From: Sipunculus nudus | Lineage: Eukaryota; Annelida; Sipuncula; Golfingiida; Sipunculidae | Assembly (NCBI GenBank): GCA_026874595.1 | Contig: CM049307.1 | Coordinates: 44,026,362-44,090,361, forward strand | DNA length: 64,000 bases | Reading direction: 5' to 3' | Shown: piece after piece, positions 60,901 to 64,000 of the stretch | How positions within the stretch are numbered: the stretch's first letter is position 1 | Layout: the number at the start of each line of letters is the position of its first letter | Position numbers and translations under genes: made by a program | Notes under the pieces: model-generated | Database searches by the model: none | What the model was told of the DNA's origin: nothing | The model's input: only the letters and a program-made list of their open reading frames with translations

Positions 60901-62646
60901 AAAATCTGGAATGGTCACTTGCGCCACTTGTTTTATCATGTCATTAACATTATTAAACCCCCGTGAAAGTATATAGATAATTAACAAATGTTACAAAACC
61001 AACAGAAAAGGAAGAAATACTGTGAAAGTCCTATGTTGACGCCAGTTATACAAATCACCACGCTTAATTTTTTTTATAACTAATTAGGATTCCATGAAGT
61101 CAATTTTTCCTCTGTGTGTTATTTATATAAGCATTTTGTATGTTTGAATTATATAATTCCAGGGATAACCCGTCCGAACGACTAGGGTATGGTCGTGGCG
61201 GCATCAAAGATATACAGAAACACAAGTGGTTTGATGGTTTCAACTGGGATGGCCTGAGGAAACACACGCTCAAACCACCTATAGTTCCTTCGGTAAGTAG
61301 AGTAAATCACCGGGTTGGTCCGCTTTGTGTCAGATATTGTGATATATAAAGGGGGTACAGTATATACACTGTTGTACGGTACAGCAAGGTTATCCTGTAT
61401 ACACACGTACGAATAGCATATTTACTGTGCTGTTCCAACACAGCCACTCGATCAGTATTAAGTCCAGCAGTTATATGTTCATAAACATTAGATCATTCCA
61501 ACATTGGGTTTGCCAACTTAAACTGAGTTCAACGTTCTTGTGTCCGGAGTAACTACTATGCGCTTTGGTAAACGGATTTTCTATGCATTAAAGAAGCGTG
61601 TAGGAGTGGACTACATGTGCGAACGTAAAATGGTCAACATTGAATTATATTTTTTAGCATGATCAAATCACGTCCAGTCTATATTTTACCACTTCTCTTA
61701 TAAAGATATGTTCAATGTGCAATTGTTCAATGTTAATTCATCACGGTGCACCTAAGTTGTTCTTGCTGGGTATGTAATGAGGCACAGAGTCATTGAATGC
61801 ACTTCTTGGTTTAAAGTCAGCTAATCGCCTATCTTTTCTGTAGATGTAGATTTCTTTTATGTGAATTTATGTTTACTCTATATATGTACATGTATTAATG
61901 AACAGCAGATAAATCATGTTGTGATAACGCATCTGCAGTGTATGTATCAGCTTGTTTATCTACAAGTTGCTTCTGAACATGACACATGCGCCAATGTCGA
62001 CAAACAAAGAAGTACGAAATCTAAGGTGATTGCTTGCACATGTGCGGAAGTTGAAAGGAAATTTGTTGCAAAACATCCTTTGCAAAGGGTTAACTATGGT
62101 TAGTCTTACTCTAACTCTGGTTAGTCTTACTTTAACTCTGGTTAGTCTTACTCTAACTTTAGTTAGTCTTACTCTAACTCTGGTTAGTCTTACTCTAACT
62201 CTGGTTAGTCTTACTTTAACTCTGGTTAGTCTTACTCTAACTCTAGTTAGTCTTACTCTAACTCTGGTTAGTCTTACTCTAACTCTGGTTAGTCTTACTC
62301 TAACTCTGGTTAGTCTAACTTGCCGCGAGATTCCCTTGTTAGATGTGTTTGGATTTTGGCGTTCTCTCCGCATGCTATATATATGTGGATCTAAACAAAA
62401 CGAACAGCTCTTTTGCGGTTGGATCGGCGTTTTCTGGTTTGTTTCTCTAAAAGGTTCAAGGGATTATCTTTAGTTAACAAACGTCAGATATCGGAATAGG
62501 CCCCTTTAAGGTGTGTACCAGTTCGTTCATCACCATCTGTTTCGTTTCAGGTTTGTAATCCTACAGATGTGTCAAACTTTGACGAATACCCAGACGACGA
62601 GGAGGAACCGCCGGACGATCTCACGGGCTGGGATAAGGAGTTCTAA
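14909..62646 (+). CDS. PRKG1: cGMP-dependent protein kinase type I, 5'-partial, 15 exons
   Basis: Serine/threonine kinase activated when cGMP binds two tandem sites; acts in the cytosol and at membranes downstream of guanylate cyclases. Joined exons give 579 residues with exon 8a or 580 with 8b, close to the about 582 residues of human PKG I from the same point. Order: CNB-A ([15 protein letters not shown]), CNB-B (GEKALQ, then VRTAN), linker, kinase. Both sites keep the Arg-Thr pair that favours cGMP. Kinase motifs: [10 protein letters not shown] loop, YALK lysine, YRDLKPEN catalytic loop, VDFGFAKK, activation-loop Thr in [11 protein letters not shown]-terminal GWDKEF. All introns are GT-AG with consistent phase. 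The alpha/beta-type first exons are missing, so the start codon is not defined. PKG I fits better than PKG II because of the [18 protein letters not shown] and HSDFIVRLYKTF segments. Family assignment is essentially certain. Confidence 0.97.
15076..15810 (+). other. PRKG1 intron 1, 735 bp
   Basis: AT-rich intron with a short GATGAT-type repeat near 15735-15780 just before the acceptor. No other gene or recognisable element. Confidence 0.9.
15811..15924 (+). CDS. PRKG1: PRKG1 exon 2 (CNB-A phosphate-binding cassette)
   Basis: Acceptor tattccacag, donor gtaagt. Reads [37 protein letters not shown] after the split glutamate codon. It contains the phosphate-binding cassette of site A: Gly-Glu for the ribose, Arg for the cyclic phosphate, and the adjacent Thr that in PKG contacts the guanine 2-amino group. 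114 nt, phases 1 to 1. Confidence 0.98.
16639..17333. mobile_element. non-autonomous element with GCGGTA-rich terminal inverted repeats
   Basis: Left end CTGCGTTTACTTGGCATGCG and the reverse of the right end, CTGTGTTTAACTGGCGGTAT, align over about 40 bases with gaps. Words such as TGCGGTA and ATGCG recur just inside both ends. About 695 bases long. The frame at 17085-17327 inside it has no known likeness. Confidence 0.5.
18769..19015. repeat. 60-bp tandem repeat, four units
   Basis: AGGAGTACCGACATAAGTCT starts at 18781, 18841, 18901 and 18961, exactly 60 apart. Followed by two copies of a TTCTTCTCCCGACAAC plus poly-C phrase (to 19073). An open minus-strand frame across it is a by-product. 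Confidence 0.97.
19881..19972. repeat. GA-rich simple repeat
   Basis: Interrupted (GA)n with GGGA and GACA variants following a short (AT)n. Confidence 0.95.
20720..22075. repeat. diverged copy of the 42.4-44.0 kb tandem array
   Basis: Starts with TTTTGCTGATACTATGTTTT (compare 42395) and ends with GATACACGTAGTCGTTTGTC (compare 43930). Inside, four to five units of roughly 270-290 bases share GACATCCATGCTAATAT, TTTGCATGTGTATA and a GGTGGCGCCACC-like palindrome. Non-coding. Confidence 0.85.
23573..23621. repeat. (AT)n microsatellite
   Basis: Abuts the hammerhead-like motif; a shorter (AT)n follows it at about 23700-23715. Confidence 0.97.
23620..23700 (-). ncRNA. candidate hammerhead ribozyme motif
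   Basis: On the minus strand CTGATGA (23689 to 23683) is followed by a 16-base segment with a C-G, G-C, G-C stem, then GAAA (23666 to 23663). After it comes a stem of ACAG and ACTGTT pairing with AACAGT and TTGT around one bulged G, ending in U. These are the invariant core and a stem III in the right place. (AT)n tracts flank it on both sides. Hammerheads are known in Penelope-like retroelements of animals. Stem I and the cleavage base are not clear, so this may be a decayed copy. Confidence 0.4.
24136..24260. repeat. dispersed repeat, copy 2
   Basis: Second copy of the element at 3246-3380, same orientation. Shared words include GGTTCATTCGTGCAT, CCAAAATCTAA and the closing CATTCC-GAA. Confidence 0.6.
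24732..24920. mobile_element. GGCGGATCC MITE, copy 2
   Basis: AAGGGCGGATCGAGGATTTT at the left, CCTGGATCCCT at the right; shares ACCCAGGAGGA and the CAGGCCACAAAA phrase with copy 1. Confidence 0.6.
27171..27239. repeat. (AT)n microsatellite
   Basis: About 34 AT units. Confidence 0.98.
28445..28720 (+). CDS. hypothetical small Ser/Asn-rich protein
   Basis: Intact 91-codon frame from an ATG with A at -3 to TGA, GC-richer than the flanks, with AATAAA 212 bases after the stop (28932). Residues 1-30 are basic ([17 protein letters not shown]). Residues 30-55 are a serine-rich run with acidic residues, followed by eight asparagines from a CAA/AAT triplet repeat. The end has three cysteines ([19 protein letters not shown]). 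No signal peptide or known domain. It lies in PRKG1 intron 2 on the same strand. Either a small intron-nested gene or a chance frame carried by a microsatellite. A donor-like GTAGGG inside it (near 28681) has the phase required by PRKG1 exon 3, so an exon role cannot be excluded. Family unknown. Confidence 0.3.
   Translation: MSCRTSNGERILRKINRVRRAITPVRTTTVSSRSSSASSTSSAESESSSASSSNDDNNNNNNNNPCKEEVICRHRKNADGRVVFRTGCGDF
29868..30290. repeat. dispersed repeat, second copy of 9.8 kb family
   Basis: Contains GAAGGTCAAAGGAGCCACAT, ACTGGACCCACAT and, at the right end, AAGCTGAGCGTCGAGACC, matching the right ends of the 9.8 kb and 40.4-44.1 kb elements. Confidence 0.6.
31066..31108. repeat. (AT)n microsatellite
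   Basis: About 21 AT units. Confidence 0.98.
31808..32210 (-). mobile_element. tRNA-derived SINE, copy 1
   Basis: Shares the full course of the element at 34865-35279: GGTAACCGCC(T)CC at the left, GGACTACGTGACACGGCGGT, GGTCATAACACC(A/G)AGGAAC, TGAAAATCTCACCGC, then the tRNA-like right end with inverted B and A boxes. Orientation minus, tRNA head on the right. Confidence 0.8.
33640..33745 (+). CDS. PRKG1: PRKG1 exon 3 (end of CNB-A, inter-domain helix)
   Basis: Acceptor tgtttgtag, donor gtaagt. Reads [18 protein letters not shown], then [17 protein letters not shown], ending in a split serine. This is the last strand of site A and the helix joining the two cGMP domains; human PKG I has [22 protein letters not shown] here. 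106 nt, phase 1 in and 2 out. A (CT)n microsatellite begins seven bases after the exon end. Confidence 0.97.
33753..33822. repeat. (CT)n then (CG)n microsatellite at exon 3 donor
   Basis: Starts seven bases after the end of PRKG1 exon 3, inside the donor region (gtaagtcctctct). About 25 CT units, then TTTCTTTCT and a short CG run. Confidence 0.97.
34865..35279 (-). mobile_element. tRNA-derived SINE, copy 2 (best preserved)
   Basis: On the minus strand the head reads TGGCTCCGGGGTAGAGCAC (A-box-like, 35270 to 35251), then a GTTCAAATC B box (35225 to 35217), as in an RNA polymerase III promoter from a tRNA. The body of about 330 bases ends at GGAGGCGGTTACC on the left. No coding capacity. Confidence 0.85.
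36106..36247 (+). CDS. PRKG1: PRKG1 exon 4 (start of CNB-B)
   Basis: Acceptor tctatag, donor gttggt (a weaker but acceptable site). Reads [19 protein letters not shown], then [18 protein letters not shown] and [10 protein letters not shown] after a split serine. This matches the opening of the second cGMP-binding domain of PKG I almost residue for residue. 142 nt, phase 2 in and 0 out. Confidence 0.97.
36248..37637 (+). other. PRKG1 intron 4, 1.4 kb
   Basis: AT-rich, no recognised gene or repeat. The open frame at 36958-37179 is not similar to anything I know. Confidence 0.85.
37638..37732 (+). CDS. PRKG1: PRKG1 exon 5 (CNB-B, first half of cassette)
   Basis: Acceptor cctttcag, donor gtctgt. 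Reads [19 protein letters not shown], then [12 protein letters not shown]. The GEKAL motif supplies the ribose-binding Glu of site B. 95 nt, phase 0 in and 2 out, so the phosphate-binding loop is split between this exon and the next. Confidence 0.96.
39702..39731. repeat. (CT)n microsatellite
   Basis: About 15 CT units. Confidence 0.95.
40387..44147. mobile_element. composite tandem-array element with inverted ends
   Basis: Left end AGCTCAGCTGACTG and right end CAGTCAGCTGAGC (44111-44123) are inverted repeats. The left half (to about 42375) has six units of about 320-340 bases marked by ACCTAGAATCTTCATT. The right half (about 42395-43970) has units of about 263-280 bases marked by GACATCCAAGCTCATATCTC. 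Most units contain the palindrome GGTGGCGCCACC or a close variant. The tail has the palindrome TGACCCATGGGTCA. No protein seen, so it is non-autonomous. Confidence 0.8.
45428..45860 (-). mobile_element. tRNA-derived SINE, copy 3 (old)
   Basis: Same order of landmarks, more diverged: GGCGGTAACCGCCTCGATTT, GGGACTATGTTA, GGCCCGGTGTCCA, GGTGGGGCCGACT-like segment, GATTTGAACTCACAACCTC. Confidence 0.8.
47039..47220. repeat. (GTA)n and (ATT)n trinucleotide repeats
   Basis: GTAGTAGTA for about 30 bases, interrupted versions, then ATT/ATA triplets ending about 20 bases before the exon 6 acceptor. Confidence 0.95.
47242..47313 (+). CDS. PRKG1: PRKG1 exon 6 (CNB-B, second half of cassette)
   Basis: Acceptor ttattttgcag, donor gtaagt. 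Reads [15 protein letters not shown], then VDCLCIDR after a split serine. The VRTA core holds the phosphate-binding Arg and the cGMP-selective Thr of site B. 72 nt, phase 2 in and 2 out (ends GA). A serine follows ALQ where human PKG I has glycine. Confidence 0.96.
49975..49982 (+). promoter_or_regulatory. TATA-like box of candidate internal promoter
   Basis: CATAAAAG lies in an otherwise GC-rich stretch (about 49880-50110), about 340 bases upstream of the open frame at 50316. A start site would be expected near 50005-50010. It is called only because of the downstream exon candidate; single TATA-like words are common by chance. Confidence 0.3.
50316..50575 (+). CDS. PRKG1: candidate alternative first exon of PRKG1 (kinase-only isoform)
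   Basis: Open frame of 86 codons with codons richer in G+C than the surrounding intron. It ends in GA followed by gtgagt, an excellent donor. The phase (two bases left over) is the one exon 7 needs, as after exon 6, giving RGE then AYTQLISNL. In-frame ATGs are at 50316 (weak context) and 50415 (A at -3); an in-frame TGA at 50313-50315 closes the frame upstream. The product would be 434 residues, or 401 from the second ATG, with no cGMP-binding domain. The unique part is basic ([22 protein letters not shown]) and resembles nothing I know. Alternatively 50390-50575, after a weak acceptor (aatcaatcag), is a phase-neutral 62-codon cassette exon between site B and the linker. Confidence 0.5.
51755..51826 (+). 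CDS. PRKG1: PRKG1 exon 7 (CNB-B C-helix and linker)
   Basis: Acceptor ttacatccag, donor gtaagt. Completes a Glu codon, then reads [17 protein letters not shown] and DASATI, ending with CC. It corresponds to the DRESFNQLIS-like region of fly PKG: C-terminal helix of site B and start of the linker. Less conserved than its neighbours, but length and both phases fit (72 nt, 2 to 2). Confidence 0.9.
51827..53584 (+). other. PRKG1 intron 7, 1.8 kb
   Basis: AT-rich. Overlapping open frames at 52985-53330 are strongly hydrophobic but show no codon bias or family likeness; I treat them as chance. No repeat recognised. Confidence 0.8.
53585..53672 (+). CDS. PRKG1: PRKG1 exon 8a (glycine loop, version a)
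   Basis: Acceptor cactcacag, donor gtaaga. After a split proline it reads [18 protein letters not shown], then [11 protein letters not shown]. It encodes the end of the linker and the kinase glycine-rich loop that covers ATP. 88 nt, phase 2 in and 0 out. A second exon with the same role and phases follows at 54387. Splicing 8a to 8b would read GGT CGA GAA TGA, a stop within four codons, so the two are expected to be mutually exclusive. Confidence 0.95.
53673..54386 (+). other. intron between exons 8a and 8b, 714 bp
   Basis: AT-rich, no repeat or gene seen. It is long enough that steric blocking of splicing is not an obvious reason for exclusivity; the in-frame stop created by joining is. Confidence 0.85.
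54387..54477 (+). CDS. PRKG1: PRKG1 exon 8b (glycine loop, version b)
   Basis: Acceptor ttttgtgccag, donor gtaggt. After a split proline it reads [19 protein letters not shown], then [11 protein letters not shown]. Same position, same phases, one codon longer than 8a (91 nt). Over the last 21 residues the versions share 16, and the final ten codons (the loop [10 protein letters not shown], identical in protein) differ at six third positions. This indicates an old duplication kept by selection. The variable part is the linker and the strand before the loop, with a more acidic start in 8b. Confidence 0.95.
54478..56608 (+). other. PRKG1 intron 8, 2.1 kb from exon 8b
   Basis: Contains an imperfect tandem duplication of about 52 bp at 55334-55437 and a poly-C run at about 55834-55849. 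The rest is AT-rich and unrecognised. Confidence 0.85.
55334..55437. repeat. tandem duplication, about 52 bp
   Basis: Two copies of GTTGCGATGC followed by CATCATCAAATCAG and CCATCTTTTATCTTG, separated by about 52 bases. Confidence 0.9.
56609..56748 (+). CDS. PRKG1: PRKG1 exon 9 (ATP lysine and C-helix)
   Basis: Acceptor aatatccag, donor gtgagt. Reads [36 protein letters not shown] and [10 protein letters not shown]. It contains the ATP-anchoring Lys in YALK and the C-helix Glu in MNEK. 140 nt, phase 0 in and 2 out. The last 26 bases and the donor are repeated three more times, imperfectly, just downstream. Confidence 0.97.
56723..56880 (+). repeat. tandem copies of exon 9 end plus donor
   Basis: Four imperfect copies begin at 56723, 56773, 56821 and 56866 (periods 50, 48, 45). 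Each starts GAGGCTCACTCA. The first is the true exon end. Copies 2 and 3 carry donors gtgatt (56798) and gtgagt (56847); copy 4 is degraded. Using donor 2 or 3 would read GTC AGG TGA, an immediate stop. Confidence 0.9.
56881..57744 (+). other. rest of PRKG1 intron 9
   Basis: AT-rich, no recognised gene or element; the open frame at 57041-57247 has no likeness I know. Confidence 0.8.
57745..57834 (+). CDS. PRKG1: PRKG1 exon 10 (kinase hinge)
   Basis: Acceptor gttttcag, donor gtatgt. After a split Arg it reads [19 protein letters not shown], then [10 protein letters not shown]. It holds the gatekeeper and hinge region ([13 protein letters not shown]) that contacts adenine. 90 nt, phase 2 in and 2 out. 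Confidence 0.97.
57835..58088 (+). other. PRKG1 intron 10, 254 bp
   Basis: Shortest intron of the gene. It contains an (AT)n tract at 57885-57927, about 50 bases after the donor. Confidence 0.9.
57885..57927. repeat. (AT)n microsatellite in intron 10
   Basis: About 21 AT units inside a 254-base intron. Confidence 0.98.
58089..58230 (+). CDS. PRKG1: PRKG1 exon 11 (catalytic loop)
   Basis: Acceptor cttattttag, donor gtacgt. After a split Lys it reads [37 protein letters not shown] and [18 protein letters not shown] is the catalytic loop with the base Asp, the AGC-type Lys and the Mg-binding Asn. 142 nt, phase 2 in and 0 out. Confidence 0.98.
58231..59537 (+). other. PRKG1 intron 11, 1.3 kb
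   Basis: Includes a low-complexity stretch of GAGTCC-type words (about 58565-58670), similar to one at about 19155-19270. Otherwise unrecognised AT-rich sequence. Confidence 0.85.
59538..59824 (+). CDS. PRKG1: PRKG1 exon 12 (DFG, activation loop, C-lobe)
   Basis: Acceptor ttcacag, donor gtaaga. Largest exon, 287 nt. It begins [14 protein letters not shown], then [20 protein letters not shown], and runs through [19 protein letters not shown], the [10 protein letters not shown] segment and KKLCR. It carries the Mg-binding DFG, the activation-loop Thr of TFCGTPEY, the APE motif and the F-helix Asp. Phase 0 in and 2 out. Confidence 0.98.
60090..60276. mobile_element. GGCGGATCC MITE, copy 3
   Basis: TGGCGGATCCAGAATTTT at the left and TCTAGACCCCCTGGGCC at the right. 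A partial relative (59930-60055) lies immediately upstream with CCTCAGTTCCGGAAA and AGGCCACAAAAA. Confidence 0.55.
60488..60960. repeat. 236-bp tandem duplication
   Basis: Second copy starts at about 60724. Both contain GCAGAGCCCAT, GTTGGCCTG or ATTGGCCTG, CTTTATAAATTT-like words and GGCACATTTCGC, diverged by substitutions and small indels. Confidence 0.85.
61163..61292 (+). CDS. PRKG1: PRKG1 exon 13 (C-lobe end, AGC extension)
   Basis: Acceptor aattccag, donor gtaagt. After a split Arg it reads [36 protein letters not shown] and [15 protein letters not shown] and the KHKWF-FNW motif are typical of the end of AGC kinase domains. 130 nt, phase 2 in and 0 out. Confidence 0.97.
61293..62550 (+). 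other. PRKG1 intron 13, 1.3 kb
   Basis: Contains the 21-bp tandem array at 62097-62318. The rest is AT-rich and unrecognised. Confidence 0.85.
62097..62318. repeat. 21-bp tandem array, about 11 units
   Basis: Each unit contains GTTAG, TCTTACT, CTAAC, so each is a small inverted repeat. Copies vary mainly between CTCTGG, CTTTAG and CTCTAG joints. Frames stay open on both strands because 21 is divisible by three. Lies 230 bases before the last PRKG1 exon. Confidence 0.97.
62551..62646 (+). CDS. PRKG1: PRKG1 last coding exon (acidic tail, stop)
   Basis: Acceptor gtttcgtttcag. Reads [19 protein letters not shown], then [12 protein letters not shown] and TAA at 62644-62646. The acidic tail and final GWD(K/I)(E/D)F are hallmarks of PKG C termini. 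Confidence 0.98.
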   Translation, partial: VCNPTDVSNFDEYPDDEEEPPDDLTGWDKEF

Positions 62647-62995
62647 CACAGTCGAAAACTGTCATGAAGGCGTGCAGTAATATTAAACGGAGGGACTACA
62701 TGTAAAGCGGACTGATACAAGGTGCTTAACCGTGTCACGTGCAATCACGTGCCGTCTGCATCACGTGAATAAACACATCGTGCCAAGGACCATCACGTGA
62801 CTATGAGAGCGTTTTACATGGATGTTGGAAGTTTGTGATACCAATGGTGCCGTTAAATTAGGAATATTTTTGCCTGTAGTTGAGGAATATAGGTATTCCT
62901 CAGATGTCCCGAGGTACGGGATATGACGAATATTATCAACTGCATCAATATGCATGTTTCGCATAATCTTAAATAAAGATCTGTTGAAAGTTAAG
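62647..62995 (+). other. PRKG1 3' UTR
   Basis: Follows the stop directly. It contains four CACGTG words (62736-62799) and AATAAA signals at 62768 and 62972. The end near 62990 is inferred from the second signal. Confidence 0.6.
62972..62977 (+). terminator. poly(A) signal of PRKG1
   Basis: AATAAA within cttaaataaagatctg, about 325 bases after the stop codon. An earlier AATAAA at 62768-62773, about 120 bases after the stop, could give a shorter 3' UTR. Confidence 0.55.
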
Positions 62996-63703
62996 GAATT
63001 TAGATTAGATAAAAATGTATTAATGAAATATGTTTATGATAGATTATGAAACTATGAAATAATAGTAATGCATGTTTATGACCATTATTAGGGTTAATAT
63101 GCTACCATAATTAATGTTTACCAAACCAGTCTCAAGAAATATATAATTGATTTCTTGAAATATAAATTAAGGTACCGGTATTTACGAAGCACCCCGAAAT
63201 TTGGTGAGCGTGAATATTATACTATCTTCGCTAAATTAATTAGAGCATACATTGCAAAAATTACGGCACATTATTAATGACTGTCAGACAATCAGCCGTA
63301 AAACATGATATCCTTAACAAGTTTCTGATATTGTCTGTGACCGGTAGATGGCGCTGGAATCTTTTATGCAAATGATCATGCATCTTGCTTCCTGTGTGCA
63401 CAAGCAGTTTGTTACTAGATGATAATTATGCTGAACACAACATAGGGGGCTCGCCGAATCAAGCGTCCTGGAAAGAGACTGAATGCCTGACTTCTTGTCA
63501 CAGATTTGCAGGAAGCTGTGCTTTAAGGAATGCAAAGTGATATTTGGGCCAACTTAGTTAATAATGCCTAGATGCATGAATCACAATCCCTCAACCAGAC
63601 TGTATACGGCACTCCTGACCAAAGTGGCGAACTATAGGAGTACTTATATTTAAGGTCCGTCCATTGATCTGTAGATCTAACTGTTCATCGTAGAGGAGCA
63701 GGG

Positions 63704-63772
<69 letters not shown>

Positions 63773-64000
63773 AATTTATCATTAATATTTATTATAAAGT
63801 TTATATATAAAATAAAAATAATCATCAGATACGTACATATGAAGTGCATGTACATATGCTCTTTATATATATATATATATTTATATATATTTATATAGTT
63901 TGTATAATCATATTTATTAGAGGATACTCATTAGGCATTAACAAAATGACATCTACGTTTTGGTAGATATATGCCAGTATTTTCCTCCCCCCCCCCCCCC
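62996..64000. other. downstream flank
   Basis: AT-rich flank with no gene recognised. It holds an (AT)n tract at 63705-63766, a shorter one near 63865-63895, and a poly-C run at 63984-64000 that is cut by the window end. Confidence 0.8.
63705..63766. repeat. (AT)n microsatellite
   Basis: About 30 AT units downstream of PRKG1. Confidence 0.97.

Larger units (their letters stand above)
59825..61162 (+). other. PRKG1 intron 12, 1.3 kb
   Basis: Made largely of repeats: a partial then a fuller copy of the GGCGGATCC element (about 59930-60055 and 60090-60276), and a tandem duplication with a 236-bp period (60488-60960). Confidence 0.85.

Noticed and set aside
62030-62473. 147-codon frame on the + strand and 137-codon frame on the - strand
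   Set aside because: Both cross the 21-bp tandem array, which stays open in every frame without stops; they lie in PRKG1 intron 13.

Overview
This window comes from an animal nuclear genome, most likely a mollusc or another lophotrochozoan. Introns are long and GT-AG, intergenic DNA is AT-rich with many (AT)n tracts, and there are tRNA-derived SINEs, short inverted-repeat elements and tandem arrays of a kind I associate with molluscan genomes. The organism call is inference. Nothing looks prokaryotic or viral.

One gene dominates. On the + strand, 14909 to 62646, lies a type I cGMP-dependent protein kinase (PRKG1; 'foraging' in flies). Fifteen coding exons can be read with exact GT-AG borders and matching phases. 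They encode both cyclic-nucleotide-binding domains, the linker, the complete kinase domain and the acidic C-terminal tail, 579 or 580 residues in all. The visible part starts at the first exon shared by vertebrate PKG I-alpha and I-beta. The isoform-specific first exons (leucine zipper and autoinhibitory segment) were not found in 1-14908 and probably lie further upstream or went unrecognised.

Two features of the gene stand out. First, the exon encoding the ATP-binding glycine loop is present twice in tandem (53585-53672 and 54387-54477), in the same phase. Including both, or neither, gives an early stop, so they should be mutually exclusive. Second, an open, GC-rich stretch at 50316-50575 inside the intron between the cGMP-binding and kinase parts ends in a strong splice donor in exactly the phase of the next exon, with a TATA-like box about 340 bases upstream. 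It could start a short isoform lacking both cGMP-binding domains, a cGMP-independent kinase. The donor of exon 9 is also repeated in tandem downstream, and every downstream copy would give an immediate stop.

Layout: 1-14908 upstream DNA or first intron (30-bp minisatellite at 905-1435, a pogo-like MITE, patchwork duplications at 3.9/6.4/6.5/8.7 kb, a hammerhead-like hairpin at 13.2 kb). 14909-15924 first two exons (cGMP site A). 15925-33639 a 17.7 kb intron with many repeats, a hammerhead-like motif at 23.6 kb and a small ORF at 28.4 kb. 33640-37732 exons 3-5 (end of site A, site B). 37733-47241 an intron filled by a 3.7 kb higher-order tandem array. 47242-51826 exons 6-7 and the candidate internal first exon. 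53585-62646 the kinase domain. 62647-64000 the 3' UTR with four CACGTG motifs and poly(A) signals, then AT repeats.
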